From NCBI GenBank assembly GCA_019313025.1, contig JAFDCA010000231.1:1-7181 (forward strand): 7,181 nt of DNA, given 5' to 3'. Shown here in pieces: positions 1-5,159 of the stretch (position 1 is the stretch's first letter; each line of letters begins with the position of its first letter). This stretch comes from Deltaproteobacteria bacterium. Its GTDB lineage: Bacteria; Desulfobacterota; Desulfobacteria; Desulfobacterales; UBA11574. The notes below the pieces were generated by a model. The model did not search any database. It saw nothing but the letters and a program-made list of their open reading frames with translations, and had not been told where the DNA came from. The translations under genes were made by a program, and so were the position numbers.

Positions 1-255
1 CAGATTGGAAAGCGGCTTGCCGTCTTTATCATGGTGACACTCACCACAGCCATTTTTGTAATATTCCGGATATTGCTTGGCATAATCATCCTGGTGTTTT
101 TTATGTTCAAAATGAACGACGCCCTTTTTATGCTCCTCATACGCCGGATCCTTCAGCTCGATCACATCCGGTACAGCCTTGGCATAAATTACGGCAGCAA
201 CACAGAACGTGACGACCGCGATTATTCCCGATACCAGTAAATCCTTTTTAATCAT
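1..255 (-). CDS. Class III (c3-type) multihaem cytochrome c, N-terminal part
   Basis: This is the first 85 codons of a periplasmic electron-transfer cytochrome; the gene continues past the left edge. The ATG at 255 is preceded by a strong AAAGGAGG/GGGGGAG Shine-Dalgarno sequence at 266-278. Residues 1-26 form a signal peptide: a basic start (MIKKDLL), a hydrophobic core and an AKA cleavage-like site. A CGECH haem-binding motif (CxxCH) lies at residues 70-74. Upstream of it, H48, H51 and H54 (context HFEHKKH) sit where cytochrome c3 and c7 families keep axial haem ligands. The order of these histidines, then a YPEYYKNG stretch, then CxxCHH resembles tetrahaem cytochrome c3 proteins of sulfate reducers. 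The haem number cannot be counted because the remainder is missing. In that family the protein shuttles electrons between periplasmic hydrogenases or formate dehydrogenases and membrane complexes. It is a separate transcription unit from tatC, with its own promoter. Confidence 0.88.
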   Translation of the reverse strand, partial: MIKKDLLVSGIIAVVTFCVAAVIYAKAVPDVIELKDPAYEEHKKGVVHFEHKKHQDDYAKQYPEYYKNGCGECHHDKDGKPLSNL

Positions 256-332
256 AATCTCTTATCTCCCCCTCCTTTACAGTCTGTTTTCCTTAAAATA
301 TCCTTTCTGCCAAACCCATTCATTAATACTTA

Positions 333-361
333 TTTTTATCAGGCTGAATTCGCTCTGTCAA
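333..361 (-). promoter_or_regulatory. Predicted sigma70-type promoter for the cytochrome gene
   Basis: On the minus strand a perfect TTGACA (-35; 356-361) is followed by a 17-nt spacer and TAAAAA (-10; 333-338, 4 of 6 matches to TATAAT). Transcription would start near 326, leaving a leader of about 70 nt before the ATG at 255. The box match and the spacing are visible in the sequence; activity is inferred. Confidence 0.55.
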
Positions 362-512
362 TTGCAAAGAGCATCATTGCCAGAAAAGAAATAGAAAAAT
401 ATTTAATAATTACAAAAGTCTACAGAAAACAACCCCATCTATTTTTTTTTGAGCTGCAAATTGACTTGTCGTAATAGTTCAGAAATTAAAGTCCAAAGGC
501 TGTAATATAATT

Positions 513-1277
513 TTATGCCGCACTTTTTTCAGCATCTTTTGATTTGTTTTCTTCGGGTTTTTTTTTGCCGAATATCTTGGCGCCGATAATACTGATTTCA
601 TACAGAACCATTAACGGCATTGCCATCAGGACCTGGGTGATCACATCCGGCGGAGTCAGGATGGCGGCCCCGGCAAAAAATAAGAGCAGAGCATATTTTC
701 TGTTCTTTTTTAAAAAATCTACGGAGACAATGCCCAATTTGGCCATAAAGGTCAAAACCAGGGGGAGCTCAAACACCAACCCGAAGGCCAGTAAAAGCTT
801 GGCTGAAAAACCAAAATATTCTTTCATGGAGGGAAGCGGTCGGATGGTTTCGGTGGCGAATCCCATAAAAAATTTAAACCCCCAGGGAAAAACGACAAAA
901 TATCCGAACAACGCTCCGCCGATAAAAAAGAAGGATGAAAGGATCACGATGGGAACCATCAGGCGGCGCTCTTTCTGGTATAGCCCCGGAGCCACAAACA
1001 TCCAGAATTGATACAACAATATCGGACTTGCCACGATCAGCCCGGAGAGAAACGACACCTTTAGATAGGTAAAAAAAGCTTCTGGCAATCCGGTATATAT
1101 GAGGGTCTCCCCGTCTTTCATGACCCTTATCAAGGGTTGGACCAGGATACCAAACAACCGTTCTTTAAATCCAAAAGATACCACGAAACCGACACCGATG
1201 GCGATAAAACCGGTAATCAGTCGTTTGCGAAGCTCTTCCAGATGAGAGGTAAAGGGCAGTTTTTCGTCCTCATGCAT
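513..1277 (-). CDS. tatC: Sec-independent (Tat) translocase subunit TatC
   Basis: TatC is the polytopic inner-membrane receptor that, with TatB, binds twin-arginine signal peptides of folded cargo. The start used here is the ATG at 1277 (254 aa). A TTG two codons earlier (1283) is possible, but the AAGGA-like ribosome site is only 4 nt from the TTG against 10 nt from the ATG. With the ATG start, key residues fall on the same numbers as I recall for E. coli TatC: H12, E15 and R17 in HLEELRKRL, P48, E103 in YQKERR, E170 and D211 in TPPDV. Six hydrophobic segments are visible near residues 20-37, 68-90, 107-130, 158-180, 195-208 and 212-230. The tail is lysine/glutamate-rich and cytoplasmic. The gene overlaps the end of tatB by a few bases, so the two are probably co-transcribed and translationally coupled. 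No clear terminator follows it. Confidence 0.96.
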   Translation of the reverse strand: MHEDEKLPFTSHLEELRKRLITGFIAIGVGFVVSFGFKERLFGILVQPLIRVMKDGETLIYTGLPEAFFTYLKVSFLSGLIVASPILLYQFWMFVAPGLYQKERRLMVPIVILSSFFFIGGALFGYFVVFPWGFKFFMGFATETIRPLPSMKEYFGFSAKLLLAFGLVFELPLVLTFMAKLGIVSVDFLKKNRKYALLLFFAGAAILTPPDVITQVLMAMPLMVLYEISIIGAKIFGKKKPEENKSKDAEKSAA

Positions 1278-1746
1278 CGTCAACGGATCCTTTTACTTTG
1301 TCTTTTTTATCATCATCAGTGTCGGGCGATGCATCCTGCATCTTCGTTTCATCCTTTTGAGATGTGTCTGTATCGGTAGCTAGATTATCAAATTCCTTTT
1401 TCAGGTCTTTTAAATTGCCAAAATCATCTGATTCGGATTCGCCTTGACTGTCTTTCTCTTTGTTTTTTTCATCACCGGATCCCATTTTATCCGTCTCTTG
1501 CTTTTCAGGTTTGAGATTCAGATCAACCGCATCCTTGACCTCATCACTGAAGTCGTTAAAGGTTTCTTTTACCTCGGATAGTTCGCTTTCGAGCTGAATG
1601 GTCTCTTTAAATTCACTGGTGGCTTTTTTAAACTCACGCATTGCACGACCCAGTGATTTGGCCAGATCCGGTAACTTTTTCGGGCCAATGATGATCAGGG
1701 CGAGGGCCAGGATCACAAGCATTTCAGGCATGCCGATGCCAAACAT
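1270..1746 (-). CDS. tatB: Tat translocase subunit TatB (TatA/TatB family)
   Basis: This is a single-span membrane protein of the Tat export pathway (158 aa). The N-terminus MFGIGMPEM places a glutamate at position 8, and GP at 21-22 plus LP at 25-26 follow the transmembrane helix, the same spacing as TatB. The next segment (residues 27-50) is amphipathic, and its REFKKA stretch is more like TatA, so a TatA/B hybrid role is possible. From about residue 60 the protein is a long, highly charged, D/E/K/S-rich tail that is probably disordered. The ATG at 1746 has a TAGGAG ribosome site 6 nt upstream. tatC follows immediately and overlaps its end. No separate tatA gene is present in the window, so a second family member may be encoded elsewhere. 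Confidence 0.9.
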   Translation of the reverse strand: MFGIGMPEMLVILALALIIIGPKKLPDLAKSLGRAMREFKKATSEFKETIQLESELSEVKETFNDFSDEVKDAVDLNLKPEKQETDKMGSGDEKNKEKDSQGESESDDFGNLKDLKKEFDNLATDTDTSQKDETKMQDASPDTDDDKKDKVKGSVDDA

Positions 1747-1796
1747 ATGACTCTCCTAAATTGGTATATAGTTAGGCGTTCATTAAAAGAATAGTT

Positions 1797-1825
1797 TAAG
1801 TACTTGTTTCGGAAGCATGTGTCAA
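1797..1825 (-). promoter_or_regulatory. Possible promoter for tatBC
   Basis: In the 105-nt gap between mltA and tatB the minus strand has a perfect TTGACA (1820-1825), a 17-nt spacer and a poor -10 match TACTTA (1797-1802). The -35 and the spacing are good but the -10 is weak. tatBC could equally be read through from mltA. Confidence 0.3.
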
Positions 1826-1830
1826 GAATA

Positions 1831-1849
1831 ACCGGCAACCGGCAACCGG
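1831..1849. repeat. Short 7-bp tandem repeat (ACCGGCA, 2.7 copies)
   Basis: Two exact copies of ACCGGCA plus ACCGG lie directly behind the mltA stop codon at 1852. The CCGG cores are self-complementary, but no convincing terminator stem with a T-tract forms. Confidence 0.75.
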
Positions 1850-1851
1850 AA

Positions 1852-3069
1852 TCAAAAAATCGATTTCAATACCAGAAAATAAAGTTTCCCGGTATGTTTG
1901 AGATGTCCTGCTGCTATTTCGGCGTAGGACCCGTTTCCCCAGAACAGATCGGCCCGGCCAGGTCCTCTGATAGCCCCACCGGTGTCCTGATTCAACGCAA
2001 AGCGGGAAAAGCGCTGCCAGCTCTGGATCTGTCCGGCATCATCGATCAGCGGTTTTTCTGTCTCGATGAAAGCCAGAGCAGCTGGAGGAAATATGCGGCG
2101 ATCCAGCGCGATGGAACGCCCAGGTGTTAATTTAACATTTATATTGCCCAGCGGGCCGTTGGGCTCAATTTTAAAAAACACGTAGCTGGGATTATAGTTT
2201 AAAACCGCATCAATCTCATCGGGGTGATTGTGCAAATATTCACGAATTTTTTGCATGGACATGTCGGCCACAGAAATTTTTTCCTCATCGATCAACAATT
2301 TGCCGATGCTGCGATACGGCCTCCCATTGGTGGTCTGATAATGGACATTAAAAAGTTCGCCATTGTCCAGTTGAACCTTGCCCGATCCCTGTATTTGCAG
2401 AAAAAAGACATCTACAGGATCCTCCGCCCAGGCCAGGACCCCGGCCTTGTCTTCGAGCACACCTTCCGTTTCAATTTCACTGCGGTCATAATAGGGCACC
2501 ACCGATTGATCCGTATAGCGACCGATGATTTTTTCACCTCTGAATTTTTCATGAAAAAGGGAAAGATCGATGGTAATCAGGTCCCGGGGGCGGGTGTAAA
2601 TCGGAAATCGATATTGTTCGCTCCGCACGAGACTCCCATTTAAAAGGGGTTCATAATATCCGGTATATAAGACCTCTCCCTTGCTATCGCGTCCTACCGA
2701 ACGATAGATATGATAATCGGATTGAATAAATTCTTTCAGGTCCTGCCGGGGAGGCCGGGTTTGAATATAATCCAGGAAATGCTGCAGGGATTTGATCATA
2801 TGTTCGGTGTTGTATTGGTCTTCTCCGAAAATAAACTGACGGTCGGCAGGTATTTTGTTGAGGTAGGACAGGCTTTGTAAAATGCTGTCTTCCAGGCCAT
2901 TATAGGTCATGTCATCTAAAAAATCAGGATACGACCAGGTGGAGATCCGCTCCATGGCATTTTCTCTGGTCGGTGGTTTTACCAGGGGTTTACAGTTGCA
3001 GACCAACAGCGCGAAGATTAGGGCATAAATGATGATAACCAAGTAACGGGAGTTCGTTTTTTTTTTCAC
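1852..3069 (-). CDS. mltA: Membrane-bound lytic murein transglycosylase A (MltA)
   Basis: This enzyme cleaves the MurNAc-GlcNAc bond of peptidoglycan to give 1,6-anhydro ends and would be anchored in the envelope (405 aa). The start is GTG at 3069, with a TAGGAT ribosome site about 8 nt upstream; no other Met occurs before residue 39. Residues 9-23 are hydrophobic and run into C24-N25-C26, which suggests a lipoprotein signal, although neither cysteine has a textbook lipobox. The MltA domain is visible through GYYEPLLNGS and the WAEDPVDVFFLQIQGSG block. The C-terminal 3D domain contains NQDTGGAIRGPGRADLFWG; its aspartates D362 and D374 match the conserved acidic residues of the family, one being the likely catalytic acid. 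The length is normal for MltA. The gene overlaps moaC by 4 nt (GTGA), so it is translationally coupled to a cofactor gene with no obvious functional link. The start codon is followed at once by a run of ten A. Confidence 0.94.
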   Translation of the reverse strand: MKKKTNSRYLVIIIYALIFALLVCNCKPLVKPPTRENAMERISTWSYPDFLDDMTYNGLEDSILQSLSYLNKIPADRQFIFGEDQYNTEHMIKSLQHFLDYIQTRPPRQDLKEFIQSDYHIYRSVGRDSKGEVLYTGYYEPLLNGSLVRSEQYRFPIYTRPRDLITIDLSLFHEKFRGEKIIGRYTDQSVVPYYDRSEIETEGVLEDKAGVLAWAEDPVDVFFLQIQGSGKVQLDNGELFNVHYQTTNGRPYRSIGKLLIDEEKISVADMSMQKIREYLHNHPDEIDAVLNYNPSYVFFKIEPNGPLGNINVKLTPGRSIALDRRIFPPAALAFIETEKPLIDDAGQIQSWQRFSRFALNQDTGGAIRGPGRADLFWGNGSYAEIAAGHLKHTGKLYFLVLKSIF

Positions 3070-3575
3070 CGGACGATCCTATTTGATTTTTTTTGATCTG
3101 AATTTCTTTTATATGTGCCGCTCTTTCCACCGGATTTTTCGAGAAGCTGAATACTGGAAACAGTCATTTCACGATCATAGGATTTGCACATATCATAAAC
3201 GGTCAAGGCCGCCACCGACACTGCGGTAAGGGCCTCCATCTCAACACCGGTCTGATCAATAGTACGAACTGAAGCTTCAATGCTGATTCGGTTGTTTGTC
3301 TCGTCCGGTTCAAAGTCAACCTGTACATGGGTGAGACTCAAGGGATGGCACATGGGAATGAGTTCGGATGTTTTTTTGGCGGCCATTATACCTGCAATTC
3401 GGGCGGTTTCCAGGACATTTCCCTTTTTTACTTTTTGGTCTCTGATCATGCGCAATGTCTCCGGTTTCATAAAAACCGAACCACCGGCAACAGCAACTCG
3501 TAGGGTGGGGTTTTTTTCGGTAACATCCACCATTCTGACGTGTCCATTTTTATCTATATGGGTAAATGAAGACAT
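3066..3575 (-). CDS. moaC: Cyclic pyranopterin monophosphate synthase MoaC
   Basis: MoaC works with MoaA in the first step of molybdenum cofactor synthesis, converting the MoaA product 3',8-cyclo-7,8-dihydro-GTP into cyclic pyranopterin monophosphate in the cytoplasm. The 169-aa protein keeps the family signatures KKTSELIPMCHPL (67-79), GVEMEALTAVSVAALTVYDMCK (start 110, end 131) and LLEKSGGKSG near the end. Residues reported as catalytic or structural in E. coli MoaC fall on identical numbers here: K51, H77, E112, M113, E114, D128 and K131. The C-terminus carries a short basic tail after GGKSG. The start ATG at 3575 has an AGGAA ribosome site. The gene lies 39 nt after moaE and overlaps mltA by 4 nt, so the three genes form one operon. 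Confidence 0.97.
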   Translation of the reverse strand: MSSFTHIDKNGHVRMVDVTEKNPTLRVAVAGGSVFMKPETLRMIRDQKVKKGNVLETARIAGIMAAKKTSELIPMCHPLSLTHVQVDFEPDETNNRISIEASVRTIDQTGVEMEALTAVSVAALTVYDMCKSYDREMTVSSIQLLEKSGGKSGTYKRNSDQKKSNRIVR

Positions 3576-3614
3576 GGTAGTTCCTAAAGAATTGAATAAT
3601 GTATATTTAAAATG

Positions 3615-3977
3615 TCAATCTGAAAAGTATTCCGTTTTTTTTGTCACACTAGTTTTAATTTGATTCAGCGTGTCCGTTAACACTGCAATGACATTCTCCC
3701 GGATATCTCCGGCCACCAATAAAAGCATCACATCGTCCCCGATCTCAAGATCCCTGTCTTCGGCGATTTCAACCCGGATATCCACGATACCGGGCCGTTT
3801 CTTTTGTTCCGAGACGATTTGATCTAGAATCCGGTGGTCCACGGAAACGCTGAGCCCATTTACCCCGCGCCCCGCACGGGATGTACCCCGCACCACGCCA
3901 TTATGACACAGAACCATTCCGACCTTATCGAAGTCCGGGTGCTGCTTGATCGCATCCATCATTTTAGAAATATTCAT
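3615..3977 (-). CDS. moaE: Divergent MoaE-like molybdopterin synthase catalytic subunit
   Basis: MoaE with thiocarboxylated MoaD inserts two sulfurs into cyclic pyranopterin monophosphate to form molybdopterin. I chose the ATG at 3977 (120 aa) because GGGAGG sits 4 nt upstream; a longer frame to 4034 would include that ribosome site and a non-conserved leader. Family-like stretches are GVVRG (27-31; R30 would match the GKVR arginine of E. coli MoaE) and the C-terminal IKTSVTKKTE (K108 and K113/K114 aligning roughly with the active-site lysines K119 and K126). What differs is notable: the HRIG motif reads EIAE, the second HR motif reads IR (I92-R93), the lysine-to-lysine spacing is one or two residues shorter, and the long tail is absent. 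This may be a lineage-specific MoaE or a paralogue of altered role. Its position between mobA and moaC strongly supports a Moco function. Confidence 0.78.
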   Translation of the reverse strand: MNISKMMDAIKQHPDFDKVGMVLCHNGVVRGTSRAGRGVNGLSVSVDHRILDQIVSEQKKRPGIVDIRVEIAEDRDLEIGDDVMLLLVAGDIRENVIAVLTDTLNQIKTSVTKKTEYFSD

Positions 3978-3981
3978 AAAA

Positions 3982-3987
3982 CCTCCC
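3982..3987 (-). promoter_or_regulatory. Ribosome binding site that sets the moaE start
   Basis: The minus strand reads GGGAGG, then TTTT, then ATG at 3977. A start further upstream at 3989 or 4034 would place this motif inside the coding region, so the ATG at 3977 is favoured. Confidence 0.7.
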
Positions 3988-4002
3988 ATTTTCAATAGAC
4001 AG

Positions 4003-4067
4003 AGGCCGGAAAACAGATGCCGGCAATCATCCAACCCTTAACGTCTCTAACCCCAGACCTCCGGCCT
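4003..4067 (-). promoter_or_regulatory. Inverted-repeat leader between mobA and moaE
   Basis: An exact 8-bp inverted repeat (AGGCCGGA at 4003-4010, TCCGGCCT at 4060-4067) encloses 49 nt. Inside are two smaller potential stems with 8-nt loops: GTCT/AGAC (4043-4058) and GATG/CATC (4016-4031). Together these could fold as a three-way junction in the transcript just upstream of the moaE ribosome site. The pairing is seen in the sequence; a regulatory role is inferred. It could also be a degenerate dispersed repeat or an mRNA-stabilising hairpin. Confidence 0.35.
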
Positions 4068-4075
4068 TATAAACC

Positions 4076-4720
4076 CTATGCCCCATGATCCATGCTCTTT
4101 GCCCGATGCTCTATGCTCATTACACTCATTTCCTCTGCTCGCGTCAGATCTTCCGGCGTATTGATGTTGAAAAACGATATAAGGTCGGGATCCTTTTGGA
4201 GCAATACATTTTCCGGGATGTATTTAATCCGATGGCCGCGAAAAGCCCATTGAATCTTAAATTTGTTTTCTGTAAGGTGTTGTTCAGCTTGTTTAAGGCA
4301 GCGTTTCGAATATATGGCACACAGCGGTTCAAAGCCTGCGGCCGTCTCAGGCATGATGATATCTGTTTTGTTATCAATCTGTTCGACGAGGGTTTTAACC
4401 AGCTCCTTTTTTAAAAAAGGCGTATCGCACGCCGAAAAAAATGCAAAGGGATTCTTCATGTAAAAAAGACCGGCATGGATGCCGGTCAGAGAACTTCGAG
4501 CAGAGAAAATATCGGTAACAATGGTTAAATCCCAATCAAGAAACTGCAGGGGCTGGTTGGTCACTAAAATGATTTCATCGAACAGATCTGAAAAAACATC
4601 ATACAATCGATCCAGTATGCGCTTTTGGCCAACACGGATAAACGCTTTATTTTGACCGTTAAAACGAGTGTTCAATCCTCCGGATAATATCACTCCGGTA
4701 CAGGGAAATTTCATTTGCAT
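4076..4720 (-). CDS. mobA: Molybdenum cofactor guanylyltransferase MobA
   Basis: MobA transfers GMP from GTP to molybdopterin, giving the (bis-)MGD cofactor used by DMSO-reductase-family enzymes such as formate dehydrogenase. I chose the ATG at 4720 (214 aa) over a TTG at 4741 because conserved residues then match E. coli numbering as I recall it: L12, G14, G15, R19 and K25 of the LxGGxxxRxxxxxK nucleotide-binding loop. Later come D70, the SLTGIHAGL stretch (77-85) and D99 in ACDTPF, the Mg-binding aspartate. NINTPEDL near the end is the normal closing motif. About 15 further residues (SVMSIEHRAKSMDHGA) are unlike the family and are mostly encoded by a 7-bp tandem repeat. No strong ribosome site is visible at any candidate start. 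The gene is about 100 nt upstream of moaE on the same strand. Confidence 0.93.
   Translation of the reverse strand: MQMKFPCTGVILSGGLNTRFNGQNKAFIRVGQKRILDRLYDVFSDLFDEIILVTNQPLQFLDWDLTIVTDIFSARSSLTGIHAGLFYMKNPFAFFSACDTPFLKKELVKTLVEQIDNKTDIIMPETAAGFEPLCAIYSKRCLKQAEQHLTENKFKIQWAFRGHRIKYIPENVLLQKDPDLISFFNINTPEDLTRAEEMSVMSIEHRAKSMDHGA
4077..4118. repeat. Heptanucleotide tandem repeat, 6 copies, in the mobA 3' end
   Basis: Read on the minus strand, six consecutive 7-mers follow the pattern GRGCATR: GAGCATA (4112-4118) first and GGGCATA (4077-4083) last, with one or two changes in the others. A partial GGG follows. Because 7 is not a multiple of 3, the array encodes a 7-residue pseudo-period in MobA, and it supplies the TAG stop codon. 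Confidence 0.8.
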
Positions 4721-4942
4721 CTCGGAAGTTATACAACTCAATTAAAATATGGGGTATTGTTAGACTCTGAATTTTTACTGCCATCGTGAGATGATAAACA
4801 TAAGAAAATTAGTATGTAAAATCAAGATAAATTCAAAGATGTTGTCCAGTGTGGTCTAGGCAGGGTGAGATTGATATTGATCGGAAACAAAAAGTGGGTA
4901 ATAGTTCTCTGCAGGGCTCGCCCTGGCCATTAAATAGACCAT

Positions 4943-5051
4943 CCCGTCATTACTGCGAATGCGGGAATCCAGTAAATGCCAGGCCTTTTCTGGATAGCGT
5001 TAAAGCTTCATTATGTGCCCGGCTCTCCGCTCCGCTGCGGCCGGAATGACG
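4943..5051. repeat. Degenerate dispersed palindromic repeat (GTCATT...AATGACG type)
   Basis: The ends are inverted copies: CGTCATT (4945-4951) and AATGACG (5045-5051). The left half contains GCGGGAATCCAG and an inner stem ATCCAG (4967-4972) / CTGGAT (4990-4995). This follows the pattern of a very common bacterial intergenic repeat in which CGTCATTCCCGC...GCGGGAATCCAG pairs with its complement. The right half (5001-5044) is CCG/CGG-rich and no longer mirrors the left, so the element looks decayed or recombined. It encodes nothing and would be mobilised, if at all, in trans. Confidence 0.65.
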
Positions 5052-5146
5052 AGTTTAGTTGTCGGGTTAATCCAATGTTAAGTAACCGTTCCGAGGTTCA
5101 AGATTCAGTGAAATTCAGTGATAATTTGTGGTGAAAATATACAGAC

Positions 5147-5152
5147 GAGGGG
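5147..5152 (+). promoter_or_regulatory. Ribosome binding site that sets the moaB start
   Basis: GAGGGG lies 7 nt before the ATG at 5160. An in-frame ATG at 5118 would place this motif inside the coding sequence and add 14 non-conserved residues, so 5160 is preferred. Confidence 0.75.
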
Positions 5153-5159
5153 TATTTAT

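Larger units (their letters stand above)
4721..5159. other. Divergent intergenic region between mobA and moaB
   Basis: No supportable gene lies here. On the mobA side a weak minus-strand promoter can be drawn: TTGATT (4820-4825), a 17-nt spacer and TATGTT (4797-4802). The sequence up to about 4860 is AT-rich. A small perfect hairpin, CAGGGC-TC-GCCCTG, lies at 4912-4925 without a T-tract. A dispersed repeat occupies 4943-5051. On the moaB side there is a 10-bp tandem duplication (ATTCAGTGAA at 5103-5112, ATTCAGTGAT at 5113-5122), with GATAAT at 5120-5125 as a possible -10 and only a poor -35. Short open frames crossing the region have no recognisable product. Confidence 0.6.

Noticed and set aside
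442..450. T9 tract downstream of tatC as a terminator
   Set aside because: It lies on the plus strand (A-tract in the tatC transcript) and no GC-rich stem precedes it.
544..1011. Plus-strand open frame of 155 codons
   Set aside because: It lies wholly antisense to tatC, has no recognisable domain, and the minus-strand reading keeps all TatC landmarks.
2224..2643. Plus-strand open frame of 139 codons
   Set aside because: It is antisense to the conserved MltA domain and resembles no known family.
3280..3663. Plus-strand open frame of 127 codons
   Set aside because: It is antisense to moaC, whose catalytic residues are all intact on the other strand.
3615..4034. Longer MoaE-like protein starting at 4034
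   Set aside because: The added 19 residues are encoded by the inverted-repeat leader and the ribosome site, and they are not MoaE-like.
4849..5049. Plus-strand open frame of 66 codons between mobA and moaB
   Set aside because: It is mostly made of the dispersed repeat, has no ribosome site, and its translation resembles no protein.
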